Assembly: GCF_036404135.1 (NCBI RefSeq)
Contig: NZ_DASWPE010000039.1
Location: 3,264-67,263, forward strand
Origin: Rhodopseudomonas_A sp036404135
GTDB taxonomy: Bacteria; Pseudomonadota; Alphaproteobacteria; Rhizobiales; Xanthobacteraceae
Length of the DNA: 64,000 nt
Direction of reading: 5' to 3'
In this document: positions 24,452 through 32,848 of the stretch, one piece after another
How the letters are laid out: each line of letters begins with the position of its first letter
How positions within the stretch are numbered: the first letter of the stretch is position 1
Position numbers and translations under genes: made by a program
The notes under the pieces: model-generated
The model's input: the letters and a program-made list of their open reading frames with translations, nothing else
Databases searched by the model: none
Told to the model about the DNA's origin: nothing

Positions 24452-25603
24452 ATGATCTCCCGTGAACAGCGCACACCGTTCAGCGAATGGTGGTGGACCG
24501 TGGACAAGCTGCTGCTGGCGGCGCTGGTCGTGCTGATTCTCGGCGGCGTGATCCTGTCGCTGGCAGCGTCGCCGCCGGTGGCGACGCGGATCGGGCTCGA
24601 CCCGTTCCACTTCTTCAACCGCCACGTCATGTTCCTGCTGCCGTCCTTCATCGTGCTGATCGCGGTGTCGTTCCTGTCGCCGCGGCAGATCCGGCGCTCG
24701 GCGCTGATCGTGTTCGCGGTTTCGATCGCGCTGATCGTGGCGACGCTGCTGATCGGCCCGGAAGTGAAGGGCTCGCGGCGCTGGATCACCATTCTCGGCC
24801 TCAACATCCAGGCCTCGGAATCCGCCAAGCCGGCCTTCGTGGTGCTGGCGGCGTGGCTGTTTTCGGAATCCGCGCGGCGCCCGGAAATGCCGGCGACCTC
24901 GATGGCGGTGGTGCTGTTGATCATGCTGGTGTCGCTGTTGGTGATGGAGCCGGATTTCGGCCAGACCATGCTGATCCTGATGGTATGGGGCTCGGTGTTC
25001 TTCATCGCCGGGATGCGCATCGTCTGGGTGATGGGGCTGGCCGGGCTCGCCTCGGGCGGGCTGTTCGCCGCCTATCTGTTCGTGCCGCACGTCGCCGGCC
25101 GCATCAAACGCTTCATGAACCCGGCCTCCGGCGACACCTTCCAGGTCGATACCGCGATGGAGGCGTTCAGCAATGGCGGCTGGTTCGGGCTCGGGCCGGG
25201 CGAGGGCATCGCCAAGCGCAGCCTGCCGGACAGCCACACCGATTTCGTGTTCGCGGTCGGCGCCGAGGAATTCGGCATCATCCTGTGCCTGGCGCTGTTG
25301 GCGCTGTTCGCCTTCATCGTGATCCGCACATTGTCGCGGGCGTATTCCTGCGAGGACCTGTTTTCGCGGTTTGCCGCCTCGGGCCTCGCCATCCTGTTCG
25401 GGGTGCAGGCCGCGATCAACATGGCGGTGAACCTGCAACTGATTCCGGCCAAGGGCATGACGTTGCCGTTCATCTCCTATGGCGGCTCGTCGATGATCTC
25501 GCTGGCCTATGGCGTCGGCATGATGTTGGCGCTAACCAGACTGCGGCCGCGGGTCGAGATGGAATCGATCGGCGACGCCACCGCGGCGCCGACCTACGCC
25601 TGA
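24452..25603 (+). CDS. ftsW: Peptidoglycan glycosyltransferase/lipid II-handling SEDS protein FtsW
   Basis: From the ATG at 24452 (MISREQRTPFSEWWW) the protein has 383 aa and about ten membrane helices. SEDS-family landmarks are PEVKGSRRWI after the first helices, MEPDFGQTM (with the catalytic-type acidic residue), and near the C-terminus GMTLPFISYGGSSM. FtsW polymerises septal glycan together with its cognate class B PBP. An in-frame extension to 24263 lacks FtsW character. It opens the division cluster; murG follows after 31 bp. Confidence 0.95.
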   Translation: MISREQRTPFSEWWWTVDKLLLAALVVLILGGVILSLAASPPVATRIGLDPFHFFNRHVMFLLPSFIVLIAVSFLSPRQIRRSALIVFAVSIALIVATLLIGPEVKGSRRWITILGLNIQASESAKPAFVVLAAWLFSESARRPEMPATSMAVVLLIMLVSLLVMEPDFGQTMLILMVWGSVFFIAGMRIVWVMGLAGLASGGLFAAYLFVPHVAGRIKRFMNPASGDTFQVDTAMEAFSNGGWFGLGPGEGIAKRSLPDSHTDFVFAVGAEEFGIILCLALLALFAFIVIRTLSRAYSCEDLFSRFAASGLAILFGVQAAINMAVNLQLIPAKGMTLPFISYGGSSMISLAYGVGMMLALTRLRPRVEMESIGDATAAPTYA

Positions 25604-25634
25604 CGGCGCGCCGCGACGACGATGGCGAAATGAG

Positions 25635-26762
25635 ATGGCACAGATGGCACCGTTGATCATGCTCGCCGCCGGCGGCACCGGCGGTCACCTGTTTCCCGCC
25701 GAGGCGCTCGGCGTCGCGCTGATGAAGCGCGGCCTGCGGGTGCGGCTGGTCACCGATCTGCGCGCGCTGCGCTACAGCGGGCTGTTCTCGCGTGACATGG
25801 TCGCCGTGGTGCCGAGCGAGACCTTTCGCGGCCGCTCGCCCACGGCGATTGCGCGCACCGCGCTGCGGCTCGGCACCGGCACGCTGATGGCGCTCAGTCT
25901 GATGCTGCGGCTGAAACCCGCCGCGGTGATCGGCTTCGGCGGCTATCCGACGCTGCCGCCGCTGTTGGCGGCGCGGATGTTCGGCATTCCGACGTTGGTG
26001 CACGATTCCAACGCGGTGATGGGGCGCGCCAACCGCTTCCTCTCCAACAAGGTCACGGCGATCGCCACCTCCTTGCCCGGGGTGCTGGATCGCGATCCGG
26101 CGCTGGCGGCCAAGACCACCACCACCGGCACGCCGATGCGTCCGGCGATTCTCGCCGCGGCGGCGGTGCCGTTCGTGGCGCCGCAGCCGGAGGGGCCGCT
26201 GCGCTTGCTGGTGGTCGGCGGCAGCCAGGGCGCCCGGATCATGGCGGATATCGTCCCGGGCGCGATCGAGAAACTCGGCCCGGCGCTGTGGCCGCGGCTG
26301 GTGGTGGTGCAACAGGTCCGCGACGAGGACATGGCGCGGGTTCGCGCGGTCTATGACCGGCTGAAACTGAATTTCGAGCTGGAGCCGTTCTTCAACGACC
26401 TGCCGGCGCGGCTCGCCGCCAGCCATCTGGTGATCTCGCGCTCCGGCGCCGGCACGGTGGCCGAACTTGCCGCGATCGGCCGGCCGTCAATCCTGGTGCC
26501 GCTGCCCGGCGCGCTGGATCAGGATCAGTTCGCCAATGCCGGGGTGCTGTCGCAGGCCGGCGGCGCGATCCGCATCGCCCAGGATGAGTTTACGTCCACC
26601 CGGCTGTCGCAGGAAATTTCCGCGCTCGCCGCCGAGCCGGCGCGATTGACCGCGATGGCCGCCGCGGGCCGCAGCGCCGGCCGACTCGACGCCGCCGAAC
26701 GGCTCGCCGATCTGGTCGTCAAGGTGGCGGGAATTCCGTCGAAGTCGCCGCAGTTCCAATAG
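25635..26762 (+). CDS. murG: UDP-GlcNAc:undecaprenyl-PP-MurNAc-pentapeptide GlcNAc transferase
   Basis: This 375-aa GT-B enzyme makes lipid II from lipid I at the inner membrane face. The first glycine loop GGTGGH is at the N-terminus (LAAGGTGGHLFPAEAL), and GFGGYPTLPPL and HDSNAVMGRANR follow. The donor-site region GGSQGAR and the C-terminal SRSGAGTVAELAAIGRPSILVPLP are canonical. It lies between ftsW and murC in the division cluster. Confidence 0.97.
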   Translation: MAQMAPLIMLAAGGTGGHLFPAEALGVALMKRGLRVRLVTDLRALRYSGLFSRDMVAVVPSETFRGRSPTAIARTALRLGTGTLMALSLMLRLKPAAVIGFGGYPTLPPLLAARMFGIPTLVHDSNAVMGRANRFLSNKVTAIATSLPGVLDRDPALAAKTTTTGTPMRPAILAAAAVPFVAPQPEGPLRLLVVGGSQGARIMADIVPGAIEKLGPALWPRLVVVQQVRDEDMARVRAVYDRLKLNFELEPFFNDLPARLAASHLVISRSGAGTVAELAAIGRPSILVPLPGALDQDQFANAGVLSQAGGAIRIAQDEFTSTRLSQEISALAAEPARLTAMAAAGRSAGRLDAAERLADLVVKVAGIPSKSPQFQ

Positions 26763-26909
26763 GTTGGCGGAGATCAACGGGGCCTTGCCGGAGTTGATGC
26801 TTTAAATCCGGCTGCGCTCGGTATACCGAGGGTGCCGCATCCACACCTTTGACGGCGCCGTGGACGACCGGCCCGCGCCGGCGCGCACCCAACCAGCGAG
26901 AACCATCCC

Positions 26910-28313
26910 ATGAGACTGCCGCGCGAGATCGGACCCATTCACTTCGTCGGGATCGGCGGCATCGGCATGAGCGGCATCGCCGAGGTGTTGTGCAATCTGG
27001 GCTACACCGTACAGGGCTCCGACGCCTCCGAAGGCGCCAATGTCGCCCGGCTGCGGGACAAAGGCATCGACATCCATGTCGGCCACAAGGCCGAAAACGT
27101 CGCCGGCGCCGACGTCGTCGTGGTGTCGACCGCGATCAAGCGCGACAATCCGGAATTGCTGGCGGCCCGCGCGCAGCGCATCCCGGTGGTGCGCCGCGCC
27201 GAAATGCTCGCCGAACTGATGCGGCTGAAAAGCTGCGTCGCGATCGCCGGCACCCACGGCAAGACCACCACCACCTCGATGGTCGCGGCGTTGCTCGACG
27301 CCGGCGAATTCGATCCCACCGTGATCAATGGCGGCATCATCAACGCCTACGGCACCAACGCGCGGCTCGGCGCCGGCGAGTGGATGGTGGTGGAAGCCGA
27401 CGAGAGCGACGGTACCTTTCTGAAGCTGCCGGCCGACGTTGCCATCGTCACCAATGTCGATCCCGAACATCTCGATCACTTCAAGACCTTCGAGGCGGTG
27501 CAGGAGGCGTTCCGCGACTTCGTCGAGAACGTGCCGTTCTACGGCTTCGCGGTGATGTGCATCGATCATCCGGTGGTGCAGGCTCTGGTCGGCAAGATCG
27601 AGGACCGCCGCATCATCACTTACGGGCAGAATCCGCAGGCCGACGTGCGGCTGCTCGATCTCAAACCCAACGGAGGCAGTTCGGCTTTCCGGGTGGCGTT
27701 CCGCGACCGCAAGGCGGGCACCGCGCACGAGATCGCCGATCTAGTGTTGCCGATGCCGGGGCGGCACAACGCGCTCAACGCCACCGCGGCGATCGCGGTC
27801 GCGCATCAGTTGGGATTGAGCGACGACACCATCCGCAAGGCGCTGGCCGGTTTCGGCGGGGTGCGGCGGCGCTTCACCAAGACCGGCGAATGGAACGGCG
27901 TTGCCATCATCGATGACTACGGCCATCACCCGGTGGAGATCGCCGCGGTGCTGAAGGCGGCGCGAGAATCCACCAAGGGCAAGGTGATCGCGGTGGTGCA
28001 GCCGCATCGCTTCACCCGATTGCAGTCGCTGTTCGAGGAGTTCTGCACCTGCTTTAACGACGCCGACACGGTGATCGTCGCCGAGGTCTATCCGGCCGGC
28101 GAGGCACCGATCGAAGGCGTCGACCGCGATCACTTCGTGCTCGGGCTGCGCGCCCACGGCCACCGCGAGGTGATCCCGCTGCAGGACTCCGCGGCGCTGG
28201 CGAGCGTGGTGCACGGCGCCGCGCACAGCGGCGACTACGTGGTCTGTCTCGGCGCCGGCAACATCACGCAATGGGCCTACGCGCTGCCGGGCGAGTTGAA
28301 GGCGCTGGATTAA
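26910..28313 (+). CDS. murC: UDP-N-acetylmuramate--L-alanine ligase
   Basis: MurC (467 aa) adds L-Ala to UDP-MurNAc. Landmarks are the N-terminal Rossmann loop HFVGIGGIGMSGIAEV, the ATP loop GTHGKTTTTSM, the central EADESDGTFLKL and VTNVDPEHLDHF, and the C-terminal DDYGHHPVEIAAVL. The length is normal. It follows murG after 147 bp; the gap has no repeat or terminator that I can see, so transcription may continue from murG. Confidence 0.97.
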   Translation: MRLPREIGPIHFVGIGGIGMSGIAEVLCNLGYTVQGSDASEGANVARLRDKGIDIHVGHKAENVAGADVVVVSTAIKRDNPELLAARAQRIPVVRRAEMLAELMRLKSCVAIAGTHGKTTTTSMVAALLDAGEFDPTVINGGIINAYGTNARLGAGEWMVVEADESDGTFLKLPADVAIVTNVDPEHLDHFKTFEAVQEAFRDFVENVPFYGFAVMCIDHPVVQALVGKIEDRRIITYGQNPQADVRLLDLKPNGGSSAFRVAFRDRKAGTAHEIADLVLPMPGRHNALNATAAIAVAHQLGLSDDTIRKALAGFGGVRRRFTKTGEWNGVAIIDDYGHHPVEIAAVLKAARESTKGKVIAVVQPHRFTRLQSLFEEFCTCFNDADTVIVAEVYPAGEAPIEGVDRDHFVLGLRAHGHREVIPLQDSAALASVVHGAAHSGDYVVCLGAGNITQWAYALPGELKALD

Positions 28314-28342
28314 AACGCCGGGATTCAGGTGAGCGGATAGGG

Positions 28343-28371
28343 TTGACGATCGCCCTATGGTAGCGTTTACT
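28343..28371 (+). promoter_or_regulatory. Candidate promoter of the 98-aa orphan gene
   Basis: TTGACG (28343-28348), a 17-nt spacer and TTTACT (28366-28371) lie 38 bp before the ATG. A strong ribosome site (AGGAAAGGGAG) precedes the ATG. This suggests the orphan is expressed independently of murC. Confidence 0.45.
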
Positions 28372-28409
28372 TTTCACTGCAACCAAAATCTTGCAGGAAA
28401 GGGAGTGCC

Positions 28410-28706
28410 ATGGCTACGACATTGACAGTCACTCACGCAGATAATGAAGTTGCAGCAATTCTCAACGGCGTTGTCGTCTACGACAAGAAGACCGAAGGCA
28501 ATCCTCCAATCAACGATCAGGTGCCGCTCGATCCCTATCTCGCCGCGGGCCTGAACGTGCTGGCCATCACAGGCATCAACTGGGGCGGCCCGGCGACATT
28601 TTCCGGAGCTGTGACCGTGGGGGCGGTGGTGACGCCGTTCAATTTCGCTGCGGCGTCAACGCCGAACGGCATGGTTTTCAACCAGACCTTCGTCATTCCG
28701 CACTGA
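28410..28706 (+). CDS. 98-aa protein of unknown function within the division cluster
   Basis: I do not recognise a family. The protein has no signal peptide or membrane helix, and is rich in Val, Ala, Asn, Thr and Gly with few charged residues. It looks all-beta (strands such as VAAILNGVVVYDK, LNVLAITGINW, FSGAVTVGAVV). The Y-D-K and N-W-G-G segments suggest a small jelly-roll or lectin-like fold; that is a guess from composition. It has its own promoter-like sequence, a strong ribosome site and a downstream hairpin with T4, so it is an autonomous gene placed between murC and murB. Base use is slightly less GC-rich than its neighbours. Confidence 0.7.
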   Translation: MATTLTVTHADNEVAAILNGVVVYDKKTEGNPPINDQVPLDPYLAAGLNVLAITGINWGGPATFSGAVTVGAVVTPFNFAAASTPNGMVFNQTFVIPH

Positions 28707-28751
28707 TCGACCGATCGCCGAGCATCGCGCCTGATCTCGGTTAGCGACTGT

Positions 28752-28798
28752 TGCACCGCTCGATCCATCGGGTCGGGCGGTGCATTTTGCCGTTGGTG
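28752..28798 (+). terminator. Terminator after the 98-aa orphan gene
   Basis: Arms 28752-28759 and 28787-28794 pair perfectly, and the inner part adds about five more pairs with a mismatch. TTTT follows at 28795-28798. Confidence 0.65.
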
Positions 28799-28869
28799 CA
28801 GTGCGCGGCGCTTCCGATGTCGGAGCCGCGTGACAAGGCTGTGCGGCACGATGTATGGCAACGTCTGCC

Positions 28870-29808
28870 ATGACCTTTCCCGACCTCATCCCCAAGCTCA
28901 AAGCCGCGATGCCGCGCCTGCGCGGCCGGCTGCTCGCCAACGAGCCGCTGGCACCGCTGACCTGGTTTCGCGTCGGCGGGCCGGCGCAAGCGCTGTTCAC
29001 GCCGGCCGATGAGCAGGACCTCGGATATTTTCTCGGCGCCTTGCCGCACGAGATCGACGTCACCGTGGTCGGCGTCGGCTCCAATCTGATCGTGCGCGAC
29101 GGCGGCCTGCCGGGCGTGGTGATCCGGCTCGGCGGGCGCGGCTTCGGCGAAATCAGCACCGACGGCGACGTCGTCAGCGCCGGCACCGCCGCGCTCGACA
29201 AGCGCGTCGCGGAGGCCGCGGCCGCAGCCGGGCTCGGCGGGCTGGAGTTCTATCACGGCATTCCCGGTACCGTCGGCGGCGCGCTGCGGATGAATGCCGG
29301 CGCCAATGGACGCGAGACCAAGGACGTGCTGATCGAGGCCAGCGCGATTTCGCGCGACGGCACGCTGCATCGACTGAGCAACGCCGAGATGGCGTTCGGC
29401 TATCGCCACAGCGGCGCCGATCCAACCCTGATCTTCACGTCGGCGCGGTTTCGCGGCGCGGCGATGGACCGCGACGCGATCCGCACCCGGATGGACGAGG
29501 TGCAGCGCCATCGCGAGACGGCGCAGCCGGTGCGGGAAAAGACCGGCGGCTCGACCTTCAAGAATCCGCCGGGCCACTCAGCCTGGAAGCTGATCGACGC
29601 CGCCGGCTGTCGCGGTCTGCGGGTCGGCGGCGCGCAGGTCTCGGAACTGCACTGCAATTTCCTGATCAACACCGGAGCCGCCACCGCGCAGGATATCGAA
29701 ACCCTCGGCGACACCGTGCGGGCGCGGGTGAAAGATCATTGCGGCATCGAGCTGCACTGGGAGATCAAGCGGATCGGGATCGCGGCGGAAGAGGGCGCGC
29801 CGCGCTGA
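28870..29808 (+). CDS. murB: UDP-N-acetylenolpyruvoylglucosamine reductase
   Basis: This FAD- and NADPH-dependent enzyme converts UDP-GlcNAc-enolpyruvate to UDP-MurNAc. From the ATG at 28870 (MTFPDLIPKLKAAMP) it has 312 aa; another ATG at 28855 is in frame, and neither has a strong ribosome site. FAD-binding blocks are TWFRVGGPAQALF, VGVGSNLIVRDGG and YHGIPGTVGGALRMNAGA. The catalytic serine lies in KTGGSTFKNPPG, with the C-terminal SELHCNFLIN typical of the type IIa MurB of alphaproteobacteria. It is separated from murC by the orphan gene. Confidence 0.95.
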   Translation: MTFPDLIPKLKAAMPRLRGRLLANEPLAPLTWFRVGGPAQALFTPADEQDLGYFLGALPHEIDVTVVGVGSNLIVRDGGLPGVVIRLGGRGFGEISTDGDVVSAGTAALDKRVAEAAAAAGLGGLEFYHGIPGTVGGALRMNAGANGRETKDVLIEASAISRDGTLHRLSNAEMAFGYRHSGADPTLIFTSARFRGAAMDRDAIRTRMDEVQRHRETAQPVREKTGGSTFKNPPGHSAWKLIDAAGCRGLRVGGAQVSELHCNFLINTGAATAQDIETLGDTVRARVKDHCGIELHWEIKRIGIAAEEGAPR

Positions 29809-29815
29809 CCGACGA

Positions 29816-30625
29816 TTACTTCGCGTCCGCCGGCGGCGCGTCGGGGGCCGCCGGCGTGTCGGCGAGTGTCAACAATCGTTGCAGCGGTTGCGGCGAGACT
29901 CTGAATACGCCGTCGAATGGATCTTCCTGTAGCGCCACCAGGCCGAGCGCCACGATCGCGCCGGAGGCGAACACGATCAGCGCCGCCAGCATCGCCCGCG
30001 GCCGCTCGAGATGCACCAGCGCCAGCGCGATCTGAGTGATCAGGCCGAGGATTAGCACCGAGATCCATTTCAGATCGTTGGTCCGGTCGGACGACAGGCT
30101 GAGCCGGATGGCGCGCGCGGTGGCGACCCGCACCGCGGCGTTGAGCATCGCGCCGTGCACCGCGTTGCTGTCCTCGCGGCTGATCGCGGGGTCGCTGATC
30201 CGGCGTAGCAATTCGTCGAACGCCGCGTCGGTTTGCGACGAGCTGCCGCCTTCCACCGCCGGCCATTCGTCATGTACAACGGAGGCGGTGTAGGCCTTCA
30301 GCGCGATGCGGATCGCACTCATTTCGGACACCGACGCCACGCTCAGCGTGTAGATGTTGCGCAGCTCGCCGGCTTCGCTCTGCACCGCGCGGCTGGCCTG
30401 GCGGTTGCGATCGCCGACATCGTTGGCGAGAAAGCCCGTGAGCAAGGCGAACAGCATCGCCACCGAGGAGAAGAACGGCGCCACCACGCCGTTCACGCTC
30501 TTGATGCGCGGGCCGAGCGGCGAGAGGAAGATCACGCCGACCAGCGCCAGCGCCGTGCCATAATAAAGAATGCCGAGCGTGGCGAAGGTCCCGAAGGTCG
30601 AGAGGTCAAGCCAGGCTCGGATCAT
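29816..30625 (-). CDS. DUF4239 (bestrophin-like) membrane protein
   Basis: This 269-aa inner-membrane protein has two N-terminal helices (ALALVGVIFLSPLG and the VAPFFSSVAMLFALLTGFLA region), a soluble middle, and two C-terminal helices (WISVLILGLITQIALALVHL and MLAALIVFASGAIVALGLVAL). The pattern fits the DUF4239 family sometimes called bestrophin-like; function is unknown. It is on the strand opposite to the division genes and 10 bp downstream of the GT4 gene, so both are probably co-transcribed leftward and were inserted together between murB and ddl. Confidence 0.65.
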   Translation of the reverse strand: MIRAWLDLSTFGTFATLGILYYGTALALVGVIFLSPLGPRIKSVNGVVAPFFSSVAMLFALLTGFLANDVGDRNRQASRAVQSEAGELRNIYTLSVASVSEMSAIRIALKAYTASVVHDEWPAVEGGSSSQTDAAFDELLRRISDPAISREDSNAVHGAMLNAAVRVATARAIRLSLSSDRTNDLKWISVLILGLITQIALALVHLERPRAMLAALIVFASGAIVALGLVALQEDPFDGVFRVSPQPLQRLLTLADTPAAPDAPPADAK

Positions 30626-30635
30626 CGAATGTCCT

Positions 30636-31799
30636 TTATGCCGATGAGGAGCCGCACAGCTCGGCGGCGAAGCCGAGCCACGGCCGGTTCTTGATCGCGG
30701 CGGCCTCGCGCAGCACCGCTTCGGTCTGCGGCGCCAGCGCGCTCATATCGTATTTGGCGCGCGCCGCGGCCTGCGCGGCGTCGCCCATCGCTTGGCGCCG
30801 CTGCGGATCGGCGGCGAGCGCGATCAGATGCCGGCTGATGGCGTCGACGTCGCCGACCTTCACCACATGGCCGGTGACGTTCTCGGCGACGAAGTCCGAC
30901 AGCATGCCGACGTCGGTGGCGATCACCGGCAGCCCGCGCGACATCGCCTCCAGCACCGCGAGCGGGCTCGACTCTTTTCGCGACGCCAGCACGAAGGCGT
31001 CCATCGCGGCCAATAGCGCCGGCACGTCGTTGCGGCTGCCGGTGGTGATCAGTTGCGAAGCCACGCCGAGTTCGTCGACGACCTTGGTGAGTTCGTCGAA
31101 ATACTCTTTGAAACGACCGCCGACCAACAGCAGCCAGGCGCGGGGCTCGGTCTTCAGCACGTTGGCGAGCGCGCGCACCACGTCGATCTGGCGCTTGCGT
31201 TCGCAGATGTCGCCGACGCAGCCGATCACGAAGGAATCTTGTGGCAAACCCAAGGCATCGCGCGCCGCCATCCGTTCGGCGTCGCCGATCACCGGAAACG
31301 AGCGGGTGTCGATGAAACTCGGAATCATCCGCATCGCCCGGTGCGACACCCGGTTGACTTTAATGTGGTGCGCCTCGGCGTCCGGCGAGGTGGCGATCAC
31401 CCGGTTATTGAACCACCAGTGCAGCTGCAGCGAGGTCGAATGCGCGGTGGCGACCACCGGCCGGCGGCTGAGGATCCGCGCCAGCATGCCGTAGGTGTGG
31501 GCGCTGCTCATATGGGTATGCAGCACCTCGGGCTGGAACGCGTTCAGCCGCTTGGTCACCCGGATCAGCTCGGCGGGGCTGCGGCCGAACGAGGTGGCGA
31601 ATTTCTCCGCGCCCTCAAGTCCGGGGCGGTCGGCGATCCAGGCGCCGGGGCGATGCAGCAGCAGCACGCGATGGCCGCGGCTGAGCAGATATTGCACCAG
31701 CAGCAGGCAATGCATCGCGACGCCGTTGACGCCGGTGCCGGAAATCAACAGGGCGATCCGCATCGGGGCGGAGGAGGGGGCTGCGGGATTGACGGTCAT
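30636..31799 (-). CDS. Glycosyltransferase family 4 protein
   Basis: This GT-B retaining glycosyltransferase has 387 aa from the ATG at 31799; ATG 31763 (MRIALLISGTGVNGVAM) is an alternative. The N-domain starts ALLISGTGVNGVAMHCLLLVQYLLSRGHRVLLL. The C-domain has VIGCVGDICERKRQIDVVRAL and the donor-binding EX7E block (ESSPLAVLEAMSRGLPVIATDVG). No sugar or acceptor can be deduced. Its only same-strand neighbour is the DUF4239 gene. Its placement inside the division cluster is unusual. Confidence 0.9.
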   Translation of the reverse strand: MTVNPAAPSSAPMRIALLISGTGVNGVAMHCLLLVQYLLSRGHRVLLLHRPGAWIADRPGLEGAEKFATSFGRSPAELIRVTKRLNAFQPEVLHTHMSSAHTYGMLARILSRRPVVATAHSTSLQLHWWFNNRVIATSPDAEAHHIKVNRVSHRAMRMIPSFIDTRSFPVIGDAERMAARDALGLPQDSFVIGCVGDICERKRQIDVVRALANVLKTEPRAWLLLVGGRFKEYFDELTKVVDELGVASQLITTGSRNDVPALLAAMDAFVLASRKESSPLAVLEAMSRGLPVIATDVGMLSDFVAENVTGHVVKVGDVDAISRHLIALAADPQRRQAMGDAAQAAARAKYDMSALAPQTEAVLREAAAIKNRPWLGFAAELCGSSSA

Positions 31800-31921
31800 G
31801 GCGGCAGGGGGGATCACAGCTTGTCGGAGAGGCTTCTCCGAATCAGGAAAATCGACGAAATTTCAACGCCGCATAAGGTTCGCATCGATTTCATCGGGCC
31901 ACCGCAGTTTGAGGACATCAA

Positions 31922-32848
31922 GTGACAAAACGCAAGCACGTCGCGGTTCTGCTCGGCGGCTGGTCGTCGGAGCGGGAGGTTTCGCTGCGTTCGGGGGCGG
32001 CCTGCGCCAACGCGCTGGAGCGCCGCGGCTACCAGGTCAGCCGGGTCGATGTGCAGCGCAACGTCGGCACCGTGCTCGATGGGCTGAAGCCGGACGCGGC
32101 GCTGGTGATGCTGCACGGCCGGCCCGGCGAGGACGGCACCATCCAGGGCGTGCTGGAGACGCTGGGGATTCCCTACAGCCATTCCGGGGTGCTGGCCTCG
32201 GCCTTGGCGATGCAGAAGGATCTGGCCAAGACCGTGATGGCGACCGCCGGCGTGCCGGTGGCCGAGGGCCTGACGCTGTCCCGCGCCGAGGTCGCCAAAA
32301 AACACGTGATGGCGCCGCCCTATGTGATCAAGCCGGTCGCCGACGGCTCCAGCGTCGGGGTCTTCATCGTCAACGAGGCCCAGGAGCATCCGCCGCAGGA
32401 ATTATTCCGCGACGACTGGCCCCATGGCGACCGCCTGCTGGTCGAAAAATACGTCGCCGGCAAGGAACTGACCTGCGCGGTGGTCAAGGGCGAGCCGACC
32501 GGGGTGATCGAGATCGTGCAGACCAACAAGTTCTACGACTACGAGGCAAAGTATTCTCCCGGCGGATCAAATCACATCCTGCCTGCATCTCTTTTACCAT
32601 TTGTTTACCAGGAGGTCCGAAGGTTAACGCTGGCGGCGCATGTGGCGCTCGGCTGCCGGGGCGTTAGCCGGGCGGATTTCCGCTTCGACGACCGCATCGA
32701 GGGAACGGGTGGCCTCATTTGCCTTGAGGTCAACACCCAGCCCGGCATGACCGAGACGTCACTTGTGCCAGAGCTCGCAGCGGATGCGGGCATAACATTT
32801 GACGAGCTCGTGCAATGGATGGTGGAGGACGCCTCGCTCGGTCGGTAA
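31922..32848 (+). CDS. ddl: D-alanine--D-alanine ligase
   Basis: This 308-aa ATP-grasp enzyme makes the D-Ala-D-Ala dipeptide for the stem peptide. Landmarks are VLLGGWSSEREVSLRSG at the N-terminus, LHGRPGEDGTIQGVLE, the ATP-binding KPVADGSSVGV, and the Mg-binding GGLICLEVNTQPGMTETSLVPE at the C-terminus. The 3' third has a less GC-rich patch (about 32560-32630), which may hold a promoter for ftsQAZ. It overlaps ftsQ by 34 bp. Confidence 0.96.
   Translation: MTKRKHVAVLLGGWSSEREVSLRSGAACANALERRGYQVSRVDVQRNVGTVLDGLKPDAALVMLHGRPGEDGTIQGVLETLGIPYSHSGVLASALAMQKDLAKTVMATAGVPVAEGLTLSRAEVAKKHVMAPPYVIKPVADGSSVGVFIVNEAQEHPPQELFRDDWPHGDRLLVEKYVAGKELTCAVVKGEPTGVIEIVQTNKFYDYEAKYSPGGSNHILPASLLPFVYQEVRRLTLAAHVALGCRGVSRADFRFDDRIEGTGGLICLEVNTQPGMTETSLVPELAADAGITFDELVQWMVEDASLGR
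32594..32608 (+). promoter_or_regulatory. CtrA-like box inside ddl, upstream of ftsQ
   Basis: TTAC-N7-TTAC (32594-32608) matches the spacing of the CtrA consensus TTAA-N7-TTAA, with one mismatch in each half. A further TTAAC lies at 32624-32628. It is 207 bp before the ftsQ start, in a locally AT-rich patch. Control of ftsQA by CtrA is known in Caulobacter; its use here is inferred. Confidence 0.3.
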
